64,000 bases of DNA from Alviniconcha marisindica (lineage: Eukaryota > Mollusca > Gastropoda > Provannidae). The notes below the pieces were generated by a model. That model saw only the letters and a list, made by a program, of their open reading frames with translations. It was not told the DNA's origin and ran no database searches. The first letter of the stretch is position 1; every line of letters starts with the position of its first letter. This document shows positions 46,968 to 58,360 of this stretch, in pieces. The stretch covers positions 192,001-256,000 of the forward strand of contig JABMCL010002628.1 of assembly GCA_018857735.1 (NCBI GenBank), written 5' to 3'. The position numbers were made by a program, and so were the translations under genes.

Positions 46968-49900
46968 AATGTTGAATTTACTCAATATTGGAAATGGGTT
47001 TACATTTGTTTGCCAACAAGAATGGTTGTTGGGGGGGTGGGGGGGGGGGCAAAACACCCGTAAAACTTGGATGAGCCATGGCATGCTCCATAGGGAAATT
47101 TTAAAAGTAAAATCTGGGGGGGTGGGGGGGTAAATATATCTGACAGTAAATCAGTAAATATTTTACTGAAATTTCAAGGGACCAAAGAATTTTATTAAGA
47201 TCTGCAAGCAAAGTGCGAATCAACTCGCCAAAGTCATTGTAATGTGTTCTAAATTGGTAGCATGCTGTTGCTTTCCAAAACTATGCCATTGCTGTGGTGG
47301 CATTTTGTTTGCAAGGGTTCAACCAAAGGTGTTGCACCGTTTCATGCACCCCACATCTTCGACACAGCACGTGACATCAGTCTCTTGATTAAGCTTGCCA
47401 GTTCTTTCGTGCCTGATTGTTTTCAAGATTCAGTCCTGTCACCATTTATTCATTACGCTTCCGTCACCATCAGTGAGTGGACTGCCTCTGTTTATGACGA
47501 AAGTCGTCTTGTGTTGACGCACTGTGGAGAAAATGCCACAGAAGTGTAAGCTAAATGTTTCATTGAACCACTTGTGTAAACTTGTTTGAGGAGGTGAGCA
47601 AACCATTTGAGAAAACAATGTAGCCAAAATAAATAATTTTGACCATTTTCTTCTTGAAAAACTCCTGGTGGCTGACAGCCAAACCTAAAAATCTTGGAAA
47701 CTGCCATTTCCAATGCCTGGTATATGTGTGTGTGTGTGCATATATGAAACAAGAGAACACATTTAACACTTGTTCCTCAATCTTGAATACAAAAGGAAGG
47801 CAGCATAAACACATGACAACAGTGTTTTAATCCACACAAGTCCATAACAAAACCACTGTTACGAGGCAGATACCAACTACAAGGAAAACTGTCGCAAGCT
47901 GAGTGAGTGAGTGAGCCAGAATATCACTAAAGTTGCCAACGAGGATGGTCGTCCCTGCATGCATCACATTACACAACATCATACAAATCTTGATATATAG
48001 CGTTATCAGTCACGTGGAACACAAACAAGTACAGCCCCAAACTTTACATCAAAATTCAGTACATACCGGTAGCAAGGAAACGTGTTGAAACAAGGTTGCA
48101 TTCTGTACGGAGAATTTTTGGGAGGAAGGAAGGCTTGTTAAGACTGATGGTAAAGGGGGGGGGGGGGTTGTACGAGTGGCAAAACAACAAAATGTCAAAA
48201 ACTTAGCACAGTCGAAGGCTGCTTGGTTGTGAAATGCGCATTTTCCCCTGCATGGAAATGATCGTTGTATGTGCAGGTGGAATAAATATAATTACTGTTA
48301 TATCTACAAGAAGAGTTTTCAGCTGTGTGTCTACTGAGAGCATGATCACCTGGTGGCAACCGTGTGCAGTTAACATGAAAATCCAATTATTAGCTAGCTA
48401 CTGGCATAGGAGGAGGGAAATATGCGAAAGATTTCAGTGGATTCTGAAGTCCCTGGCTGCTTGGTTGTGTTTTGTCTCAGTAGTGTGGATAAAAGGTACG
48501 GCTGTAAGCTGATGTAAATGAGTACAGTCATTTTACATAACTATCCATGTGTTGTATTTGCAAACAATGGTGCTTAGGTGTCCATTTTACAGTACAGACA
48601 AATCAGCAAAGGGAACACATAGTTCGAGCGGGGGGGGGGTCTTCAACAAGCATTTCTCAAACATCTGAAAGCTAGACTTGACCAAAACACCTGCAATTTT
48701 TTTTTTTTTTTTTTTTTTTAAAGTTTGGTTGTTTTTTTTAACAACAAAAACACCTATGAGCAAGATTGCTTACAAAAACACATAAACCCCTGCAAGCAAA
48801 TACTTTTGAGAAAAAAAAACCCTGCAAGAAACTGTTTTTACAACTAACACTGATGTCACCAGCAGTCAAACTTTCTTTTCCTTAAAAGACTTGTTGGCTC
48901 CAATAAAAAAATAGCTGATTGGATGGAAAACGTGTAGTGCTTCTGCAGCTGTAGCTGCATTTTGGTGTGCTCTACTGGGGTATACCTGTACTGGGAACAC
49001 TACTGTGCTGTACTGGGGAACACTACCATAAACACCTATGACATCGTGTGTGAGCACACAGAGACAGACATCCCGTGCAAACAACACATATATACATATA
49101 TTCCAATGTAACTTTACACACGCACATGCACACACACAAAAATGCTTTCACAAGAAGCAACCTTGCTCGAAACATTTTACAATGAACATAAAAACAAACC
49201 AAAACTGTAGCTGCCTTTTAACAAACAAATGCAAAAAACAATACCTGGTGGGCTTGAAAAAATAGACAGTTCTTTTGTTGAAGCCTTCAACCCTCAGTTC
49301 TCATTTGCCACAAGTACATGGTGCACTACTCGCAAAAGCAACCAGTGCAACTGCCGAACCAGATTTCTTCATACAGAAGCCATCGTTCAACTTCGGTGCA
49401 ACCTGTCCGCTGTACAAAATGAACACTGTGACTGTTTGAACAGCACAGAAGCGAAGCAAGTATCTCCTGGTCACACTTTGTTAACAAGTTTTGTCATGGA
49501 CAACGGGCAAAGTGGAAATACTGAGGATCAAGGTATTCTTCACCAAACTCTGTCCCGTACACCAAGCATGGACGGTACTCCCAATGACGCACCGTCTCAC
49601 ACTCCAGAAAGCAACAATTGATGCTGCATTCACAATAATCACATACGCTCTGTTTTTCTCCTTAAAGCTAGAGTGCTGCTAGACCAACAAACCTGTTCTG
49701 AAGATCGAATCCCCAAAATAATGGATTTTTTTCCTTTGCTCACAACTCTTGTGCAGCACAAAAAGAATCCCACAACACTGGGAGCTGAAGAGAGGGAAAA
49801 GTGTACTTCAGCACTTTCGACACAACAGAACACTCAACGGGAAGGGATGGGAGACGCATCTTTGCTTGGGCTGCAGAAATCGTCTGTCCTGACCCATTCC

Positions 49901-50754
49901 CTGCTGTTGACATCATATGATGCACTTTGCAAGCTGCTTCCCCCATTTCCCTGTAGCCTGTTACATGACCTTGAAATTCTGACTTTTCACACGTCTTCTC
50001 ATCAGGAGCAGAAGTCAAAAAATGACATTTATGATTAGCTCCTCTTCAAGACTCCACCTGGAAGGAATTAAGTACAGTACAAATTTGTTGCCTAAATCAA
50101 TTTTACAGTACAAATTTATTGCCCGAAAAAGGGTTAGGATATATATATATATATATCTGGGACAGAAAGATCCTTCCCACCCTCTCGCCCCCTGACCTTT
50201 GTTGGGTTTGTACAGTGTATCATGTCCAAACATAAACGTATGCCAGAAATAGGACTGAATTACAATTCCAGGACCAATGCATGCTGTGTGGGCAGATGCA
50301 CTTTCAGTTCAGCGTCACTGTATGTGCAAGATAACGCTGGGTCATCTGCTTTCCAGTGCTGGCATAACCAAAGATGCACAACTCCTCAAACATCAATTTC
50401 AAAAACATGATTCAATTCAAGCTGTTCAAAATAGCTCATTTAGCCCCTTGCAACTGTAATCTGCAAACAGATTGAAGCACAGCAGCTTCAAAGCTACAAA
50501 ACAAAAAACGTTCCACACAAGCACTGAGCTACTGCAAGTGACGGCATTGAATGAAACCCAAGGCCTGCAACTGTGACTAGCTAGCTATACAGTTCCAAAC
50601 ACAATACTGCTTGTATCTGCCGCAGCCGGCTCCGTAACTGGCCGTCTAACGCGGGCCGATACGCAATACTGTTGTTTACATTTGCTGCCTTCTCCCTTGT
50701 TTACTGACAGAAGGCCCGAATGCAACAATCTTTTATGCAGCTGAAAATTACAAG

Positions 50755-50885
50755 AAAGAGATAAAAAGGTTCAAAAGAACGCTATTTATTAGGACAAAAC
50801 ACAACATGCTCTGTTGCATTCTGTCATAATAAACAGTGTTCTGCTGAACAATTTATGGGTTTGGATCGTGTTTTAGGACGCTAGC
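50755..50885. mobile_element. MITE-1 copy with both inverted arms intact
   Basis: The left arm is AAAGGTTCAAAAGAACGC and TATTTATTAGGACAAAACAC. The right arm, read in reverse, gives GATCCAAACCCATAAATTG, TTCAGCAGAACACTG and TTTATTATGACAGAATG. The two arms of about 50 bp pair into a hairpin around a short AACATGCTCTGTTG loop, showing that MITE-1 is an inverted-repeat element. Confidence 0.72.
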
Positions 50886-51529
50886 GCTCGTTCATGTTTC
50901 AGATTTTTGAAAAGAAAGCGTCTGAGAAGAGGAGAGCATGCAGTCAAACAGCAACCACAGGAAGAAAAGTACTTGGTGCGTGATTATGCATATTTTTGAC
51001 ACAGCTGTTCCGCTGCTCCCCCTCCCCCCCCCTCCCCCCCCCCAACCCTTACAAATCTTGTCACCTGCTTGACACTGAGCACCCAGTGGATCATACACCA
51101 ATTATGGTTATGCCACGGAAAAACAAGTCACCAGCTCACAAGTTACACCCGAGTCTGGAGTGCTGTACATGGCACGTTGATTATGTTCGACGAGAATTCA
51201 GAATTGAAAAAAAAAATGAAGTTGAATGAACCAGGGAGGTAGAAACTAGACCAAATATCCGGTCAGTTGGTGAAGCACAAAAGGCTGTATTCTGATCTAT
51301 TCACAAAAGGCTGTGTTCTGATCTATTCCAGGCATCAACCATGGTACTGTGGCACAATACCTACGTGAACCCCCATACCCACCTCCAGCATCTGCGAAGA
51401 GCAATTCTTGTCCCATTCTTTGAATATAACACTGCTCCACTTCATCTACAAGTGACCATGACTATTTGGATGCAGTTGTGGTTGTGACACGGCTTCACTG
51501 CGGGAACCTTTCCACTTCCACGCCCATCA

Positions 51530-51728
51530 TTTTCCCTGAACCAGTAAGGGTTTAGGTGTTGCGCTCACATCTCCAGTATCAGTAGCCAAGTGTGTTTTCC
51601 CTGAACCAGTAAGGGTTTAAGTGTTGCGCCCACATCTCCAGTATCAGTAGCCAAGTGTGTTTTCCCTGAACCAGCAAGGGTTTAAGGGTTAAGTGTTGCA
51701 TCCAGGTCTCCTTTTATCAGTAGACAAG
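51530..51728 (+). repeat. About 65-bp tandem repeat, three copies
   Basis: Units beginning TTTTCCCTGAACCAGTAAGG and ending TATCAGTAGCCAAGTGTG start near 51530, 51595 and 51660. The third copy is slightly expanded. Confidence 0.88.
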
Positions 51729-52205
51729 TGAATACCTACACCTCAGTGGCTGAAAACTTCAAAAGGGGATCGGCCCATTCTGTCCCAGTCCCACTGTGTC
51801 CCAAGTCCCAGGGTGAGGGTGACGTAACAGAACTGGGGCACAACGGCCATGCACATAGGGATGGGTCCTTAAAAAGCACATTATCATCACCGCAAAAAAG
51901 AAAAAAGAAGATTTGGGTGACTGCCAGCGATGCACCCAGCAGGAAAACAAGGGCTGAAATCACACTGCCTTCAAATAAGAGGGATGCGTTTGCCGAGCAC
52001 GCAACATTCTTACTGACATAGGGTAAGTAATGCAACATGTGCCATGATATGTGAAAAAGGTAGTTACACCCAGGCTGCGGATACATGTAAATGCACTGTG
52101 GCCTTTCTCTGCGGCTCTTCCAAATGGCACAGCACTTTGCATCATTCACAGTGCTTCGGTGTTTGAAAAAATCTGGTACTGCTAAATCGGATGGAAGTGT
52201 TGGCA

Positions 52206-52315
52206 ATACCCGTGTTCAATGTTGGTTTATGTCCACAGACACCGTAGGGAATATTAGGGACAAGGGGGTCCAGGACGTCCACCATGACTTTCACACAGTT
52301 CCTGAGTTCTGATTA
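52206..52315 (+). repeat. Interspersed repeat family C, partial copy
   Basis: Contains GTTCAATGTTGGTTTATG, TCCACAGACACCGTAGGG and CACACAGTTCCTGAG, matching in order the blocks of the copy at 37110-37205. Confidence 0.55.
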
Positions 52316-53319
52316 ACAACTGCATATGCTAGCCTTTTATGCTTTTTTTCTTTTTCTTTTTTTCTTTTCCAACAAGGGCAATCAGTATCAAAGGGACTAA
52401 CTCTTCAAAAACTGGTCATTGTGCGTATATATGCTTTCTTTTACATTTGTGCTTGGGCTGATTGTGTACATTTGACTTGAGCATGGTGTTACGCATAAGA
52501 GTTTTGAGATGTGTTACTACGATCATCCGGAGCTGACCTAGTACAGCTGACAGGACGTTAAAATCCAGTTGCCCACTCTTTCTAGACGGCTATCCCATGG
52601 AATGCACCAAGATTATCTTCCTAGATGTATAAGCCAGATTTTTTTGCCATGCAAACCAAACAAATCTTTCTGGGTGTATGACAAATACTCTAGCCATCTT
52701 TTCTGGGCTGGTATTGTATGGTATTCACTGACATGTACTACATTCTACTCATCTCCTCTGGGCTGGTATTGTATGGTATTTACCGACATGTGCTACCCTC
52801 TACTCATCTCTTCTGGGCTTGTATTGTATTTACTAATGTATTCAGAATGCTATAATAAAACCAAGCTTTGTGTTGCCTATTTTGCAAAACGGCACCCCCC
52901 TCTCCACCCCACCCTACACACACCCCTTTCCCCATGGTCTCTCTTTACCAGGTAAAATACAGAAGAGGCTGGGAGAGACAGAAACTTCAGCAGACTGACT
53001 GACAGCTGTCTGTTGAACTGACACTGAATGACCGCCAGAGCCCAAACTGGAGGAAAGTAAATTTAAAGTCCCTGAACGTCCCTCAGGTGAAACACAGTAT
53101 ATTTACATGAATCCACTGGGTGTACTGAAAAATCTTGGCAGTTATCACAAGCCCTTTTTTTTTTTTTAACAACAAGCACATAAAATTTTACTTCGTTTTC
53201 TGTACACATGGTGACACAATGGTCCAAGGTAATGATTACTGATTTAATCATGACATTAAAAAACTGAAACATGAAATTTGATGGCGGCTGGTGATGAGGT
53301 TGTAGACTTTACCACAAAC

Positions 53320-54020
53320 CCCAAGCATCAGTTTCCGACACCCTTCCTCCAACCACTGCCGTAATTGGTTCTGTGACGCAGATGTAGTTGGTGCTAAAAT
53401 GGCAGCAAGCTTGTAACCATAGACAACTCAGTTTATATAAGGCCATGTTTCTCTTAAAACCGCTCACAATGCTTATGACAGCATAAATCAAACTAAAATC
53501 ATTCAAATCAAGGGAAAACTATTTTTTCACCGGGGGGGGGGGGGGGGGGGGACACACCCAATGTTTACGTGTGTGCTCCTCTGTACGTGTTTCGCTTGAA
53601 ACCATTCCCCATGCTTACGACAGCACAAATCAAACTAAAATCATTCAAATCAATGGGAAACTATTCCTGTATCAGGTATCAGGGGTGGACACACCCACCG
53701 TTTATGTGTGTGCTTCTCTACGTGTGTTTCTCTTAAAATCGCCCACGAAGCTTACGACAGCACAAGTCAAACTGAAATCATACACACCAAGAAAATACTA
53801 TTCTTTCACCTGGGGTGGACACGCCCAATGCTTACATGTGTGCTTCAATACACTGCTTCCAGTCTTAGCGCTCAAACGTTTCGCAAATAATACAGAGGGT
53901 GCTCACAGTGTGAGACTTACGTAGGCGATTTCGGCAGACAGATGTGCAGAGATAAGAACAGCGCCTTCAATGGCGTAAACAAGTACAGCAGAGTTTGGAG
54001 GAAGGGTGCCGAAAAGCAAG
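53320..54020. mobile_element. MITE-2, largest copy with internal triplication
   Basis: The left terminus GACACCCTTCCTCCAACCAC is the approximate inverse of the right terminus GCAGAGTTTGGAGGAAGGGTG. Between them a segment of about 140 bp (GACAGCATAAATCAAAC, CATTCAAATCAAGGGAAAAC, GGGTGGACACACCC) is repeated three times, and a 20-base G run interrupts the first unit. An ACAGATGTGCAGAGATAAG block near the right end is shared with the other copies. No transposase ORF is present. Confidence 0.75.
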
Positions 54021-56807
54021 GCATAGAGTTTGCTTTATGCATGAGTTGAAAAGCAAGTACATACGCCACATTAATTTGTATCTCCTCCGAGAGGAGCTCA
54101 CTGGGAAATGATGAGATCAGTTATCTACAAATTCAGTAGGCCATTCATTCAGTTCAAATCTAACAACATCAGTTTAAGCAGGCTGGTTTGAGGAACATAA
54201 ATCAATACTGAGTATACATACTAACATTAACATTCAAAACACGTTAGTCTGTGGTAACTGTTAGGATTACTTTGTTTTCCATTTTCAAACACACAAACCG
54301 AATGTCATCAAAAAGTCATACTTTACAAACTGATCTATCCTCTAAATATCAAAAGTCGATGACATCGTTTCAAAACACAGCAATACAAGCACTCGCAACA
54401 AAAACCTCTTTAGTCACCGCCTCAAAAACACACAAAGATATATACAAGTTAGAAATAACAAGAAATATTAGAAATAACAAGAAATATTGTTCCAAGCTAA
54501 TAACTCTCATGTACCACAAAAACATTTGCAGAAGAAACCTGTAACTGTGCTAGTTAGTTGTACTTTTACTATTCATATTCTTCATTATCAATAACATTCT
54601 ATCTATTAAAAATCCCAGTTATCTAAATCTCTGGGTGAAGATCAGATAGGCTACCACACAAATAATGACACATCCCCAAAATATTTTCTTCTTAAAAAAA
54701 GAAGTTTTACTTGTTAATGAAATTATCATCAGTATGAGTTCAACTTATTCTTTTTCTTATGGAGCAGTCTGACAGCAACTGCATTCTGCAATATTTTGCA
54801 GTCAGAACAAAGCTTGTACTTGAGAAAGCCATTCCACAGTTTCTCCCCCTATCACCCCCCCCCCCACCCCCAATCACCCTACTGGCGGTTGTGTTATATA
54901 GGCAAAAAAGTTATGCGTACACATATTTGAAAACTCTTGCTTTTGCAACATATTCCACACAACTGTAAGCAAATCTGCTATTTTGCATGCACAATGCCCA
55001 AACAGTAAGAGTTAAACAAAGCAATAGCTCTTCAAAGCCTAAAGAGCTACTTCCAACCAGTGACTTCCAGAAAGGCAAAATCTACCAACAAGCCTGACAG
55101 TAAGTAACTCAATGTTTTACACCCAGTCAACCAGTATGGTTATATGAGGGCGAAACAAGCCCAAGAGGTAAACCAAAACTTTCCCATGGACAGCAGTGAC
55201 TGTCACACTTGGCTGAATGCAGCAACCCACCATGCCTCAAAAGATTATGCTGGACACAATGTGCATTTTCAAACCCCATTACCCTTTCAGATTCTTGCTG
55301 CATACGCCATTTTCACTTTTTTCTCACCGATTCCAAACTACTTTGTTTTTCAAGGTTTTCCACTGTACATTAAGCAACAAAAGTAGTTCTTTCTCTCTTC
55401 TTTTTCAAACAACTCATTTTCTAGTCTTCCCAGCTACTCATTAAAGCGATGCTGAAGCCTTCTATTTGCTACAAGAGCCAAACATTAGTAATACAGTGTA
55501 ACACCACTGTTAAGTACACCATAAAAATAAAAAGTGGTCTTTAAAACAGGGGTGGTCCTTGGTGATGGGTTGCAACAAAAAAAAGTGGTTCTAAAGCCCG
55601 TTCTTAACTGGGCGAAGCATTTGTTCGCTGAACATACTTCGGACAGTTCGATGAACTATGATTGGTTTCTTAATTGAACTTTTAGTTCACCAAACATGGC
55701 TTGGACAGTTTGACAAACTATACTTCATTCTTAACTGGCTTATAATGAGATGCAAGCTTTGGTCCGGACTTGCAGCAGACACGCAGCAGACAGCATGATC
55801 CAAAATGTAGACTAAAGTCAATACACTTTAATCATCCCTCACAAGTCACAGGGTAATTCAACTACTATGTCATTATGGGTCCCAGAAACAAGGCTGCATC
55901 TCCCACAAGTCAACAAATACAAAAAATTCCATCCGAAGCAACTGAAGTACCTAGCAACATCATCCATTTTTATTTTTATTTCTTCCTCATCCACAGGAGA
56001 GCTCTCTGCCCTCAGCCAATCTGACACAAGGTTTGTCAAACCTGGCGAGTATTCTCAAAACATGTTGAGCAAAACATTTTGGACCCCGAATACAGCTTCA
56101 TCACAGTTCGATGAATACTCCAAACTATATTCACGAAGCAAAGGTTGGCCCAATTAAGAACCAACTATATTCACCGAATATCCCAACTAGGTTTGCGAAC
56201 AAATGTTCGCCCAATTAAGAACAGGCTTTAGGGAAGGGTGATCTCTCATCAGAATGGTCTTTTATGAAGGTGGTGTTATATCAGAGGTTCCACTGTACAA
56301 ACCACTACAAAGGAATGATTCATCAACTTTTATTTACACATTGCACATTTTGAGCTCTGCGACACTCGCACAGAATACACATGTATTACGACAACGCATT
56401 CTCTTGGCAGTGCTACTGCTTTTAAAAATAGACTTCTGTCATCACATTTACAGACATGATCCTTTTTGTTTATGTACAGTAACAGGTTATATTCAGATGA
56501 AAAAAATTCATGTACCCAATAGAAAAATAAAATCAATATCCTCGATTTATGTGACAAAAATTCTCAGAACACAATATTTCTCTCACGTATATTATCATAT
56601 TTATGCATAAGAGAAATACGTTGGCGTATAATGCACTGCTGTCGTCTAAATCTACTGAGTAGAACTTGAAAGCATGACTGACAGCTAAAACAGAAATCTA
56701 ACAAGTTTCTGTAATTACTCTTTTCCAGAACTTAAAAAAACACACAAGAAAACAAAACAAAAAACTGCACTGTATTAAACTCTAGATACAAAACATTCTG
56801 AGCCAGG

Positions 56808-56878
56808 ATCGAACGTGGGCCGAGTGCGTGTCAGGCCAATTTGTTAACAACTACACCACCACTGCCAGTGTGTGGCAA
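56808..56878 (-). repeat. tRNA-derived SINE head
   Basis: On the minus strand, box A-like TGGTGTAGTTGTTAACA and box B-like CGTTCGATCC occur at tRNA spacing, followed by TGGCTCAG. It resembles a tRNA-derived pol III promoter. Folding is imperfect, so a SINE fragment is more likely than a functional tRNA gene. Confidence 0.5.
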
Positions 56879-57273
56879 CACAAGTAGTTGAAGTTTTTTT
56901 TTGGTTGTGGTACAGGTTGCAATCATTAGTAGATTCAGCAGTAGTGCTGAAGTTTTATTATGCATGACGCCCTCAGATCTGGACACATCTAAGCACCTGC
57001 TTCAAAAACTAACTAAACACTTTCATGTTTAACCATTCCTAATCTGTGCAGCTCGTAATCAGTGTTTTTTTTTTAAATTTTTATCAGAGCACTAAAAATA
57101 AAGAATAAATCAATTTTGGAGCAGTACATGATCTTCAATGAGAAATGACTCTAGTTTCACACACCCGCATTCAGATACAACACATTCATCAAACTCACAA
57201 CTTTAAACAAGATCAAAGCTTAAAGCAACAGCAACAACAACAACAAAAGTGATTAGTCTTAGCATACTAGCAG

Positions 57274-58360
57274 CTAGTGAATTTTCTTCTTGCGTCCGCG
57301 CTTGGCTTTGGGCTTGGCCTGCTTGGCCCGGGCACTGCAGCGTGGACAGAACCAGGACTCCTCTTCCGGCGGCTCCTTGGTGATGTTCACACACACCCTG
57401 CAACACAGGTCACAGATCAAAACGTGCCCTCTTGGTTTTAATACTAAAGGATGAAAAGTAATAATAATAATAATGTACATTTATCATGCGCTCATCAACG
57501 CCCTGAGCACTCGCATGATACATATTAACCTAAATATGATATTCTATACACATGTGGAGCATAGTCCTACCAAAACAACTTACATTAAGTTTGTTTGTTT
57601 TTAAATTAAAAAACAACAACACGGTCCCCTGCCACTCCACAGAGGTGGTCTGTCTGAGTGATTAAGACACTGAAACTGATAGGCTGAAGGTTTGAATCCT
57701 GGTTGAGGCAACAACACCCACCACCCCTCCCCACCCATTCCCTTCCGCCACTATTTGCTCCCCTTCCCCTCTCTTCATCTCAGGGCCTTGGACTTAGCAT
57801 ATAGTCCTTTAGGGTGAGATGGCAGAGCCTGTGTGCTACAGATGTTACAGAACCCATGGGAGCAGAGACTGAGAGAGAGAGAAAATAGCCTGGAAACATT
57901 CTGGAGAAACTTCACCAGTGTCTGGAAAGATTTGGTAAAACGTCCTCACAAACTGCACCAGCATCTGAAAACATACTGCTGATGAAACTTCCAATATCTG
58001 GAAAAAAAAATTACAAATTCCACCAGTACCTGAAAACACTCTGCAGAAATTCCACCAGTGGCTGGAAACATCCTGGAAACAATTTTGTAGAAATTCCACC
58101 AGCTTTTATATAACTTCTTTTGTTTTCACCACCACTGACTCTTTCATCACAGCATAAAAATACTGAATCAGGCACAGTGTGTCTAAACACAGAAAACGGG
58201 GTAAACAATCACCAATAACAAAAAATGAAGACGCTGTGCTTGCTCGGCAAACTTACCAGTGATACCAGTCATCACACTTATCACAGCCAATCATAGGACT
58301 GCCGTCATCCTGCAGCTTACACGCAGGACAGATCCATACCTGCTGACCAGTGACGGCATC
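57274..58360 (-). CDS. TAF3: TAF3 PHD finger, encoded by the last two exons
   Basis: Exon 58360-58257 encodes the first two Cys pairs and the GSPMIGCDKCDDWYHW core; exon 57397-57274 encodes the last His-Cys and Cys-Cys ligands, then a basic tail. The intron splits the Trp codon (TG|G) following the zinc-ligand His. Residues DD-x-SPMIGC and the Trp before ICPAC correspond to the methyl-lysine pocket of the human protein, so H3K4me3 binding is expected by homology. Within the intron is a tRNA-Leu-like SINE at 57640-57715. Confidence 0.93.

Larger units (their letters stand above)
43555..47000 (+). other. IPO9: Probable IPO9 3' UTR
   Basis: Downstream of the TGA stop the plus strand remains T-rich to about 47 kb with no further coding exon. 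A canonical AATAAA at 46962-46967 is a candidate end, and another at 47628-47633 is an alternative. The segment contains the 99-bp array and an (AT)n run at 44466-44506. Confidence 0.45.
47826..57273 (-). other. TAF3: Probable TAF3 3' UTR and intergenic sequence
   Basis: No convincing exon is found between IPO9 and the TAF3 stop. The plus strand is A-rich here, consistent with minus-strand transcription. An ATTAAA on the minus strand (47826-47831) is a possible distal poly(A) signal. Contents: poly-T at 48697-48719, a G run at 48149-48158, MITE-1 at 50755-50885, a 65-bp triplicate at 51530-51725, family C at 52206-52315, MITE-2 at 53320-54020 and a tRNA-like SINE at 56808-56878. Two plus-strand ORFs at 49229-50038 are discussed as a finding. 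Confidence 0.35.

Noticed and set aside
47262..47549. 95-codon plus-strand ORF near the IPO9 3' end
   Set aside because: No family recognised, no splice signals linking it to IPO9, which already has its conserved C-terminus and stop at 43554.
51736..52206. 156-codon minus-strand ORF
   Set aside because: No recognisable domain, no splice context, inconsistent composition; it lies in the TAF3 downstream region and overlaps interspersed repeat sequence.
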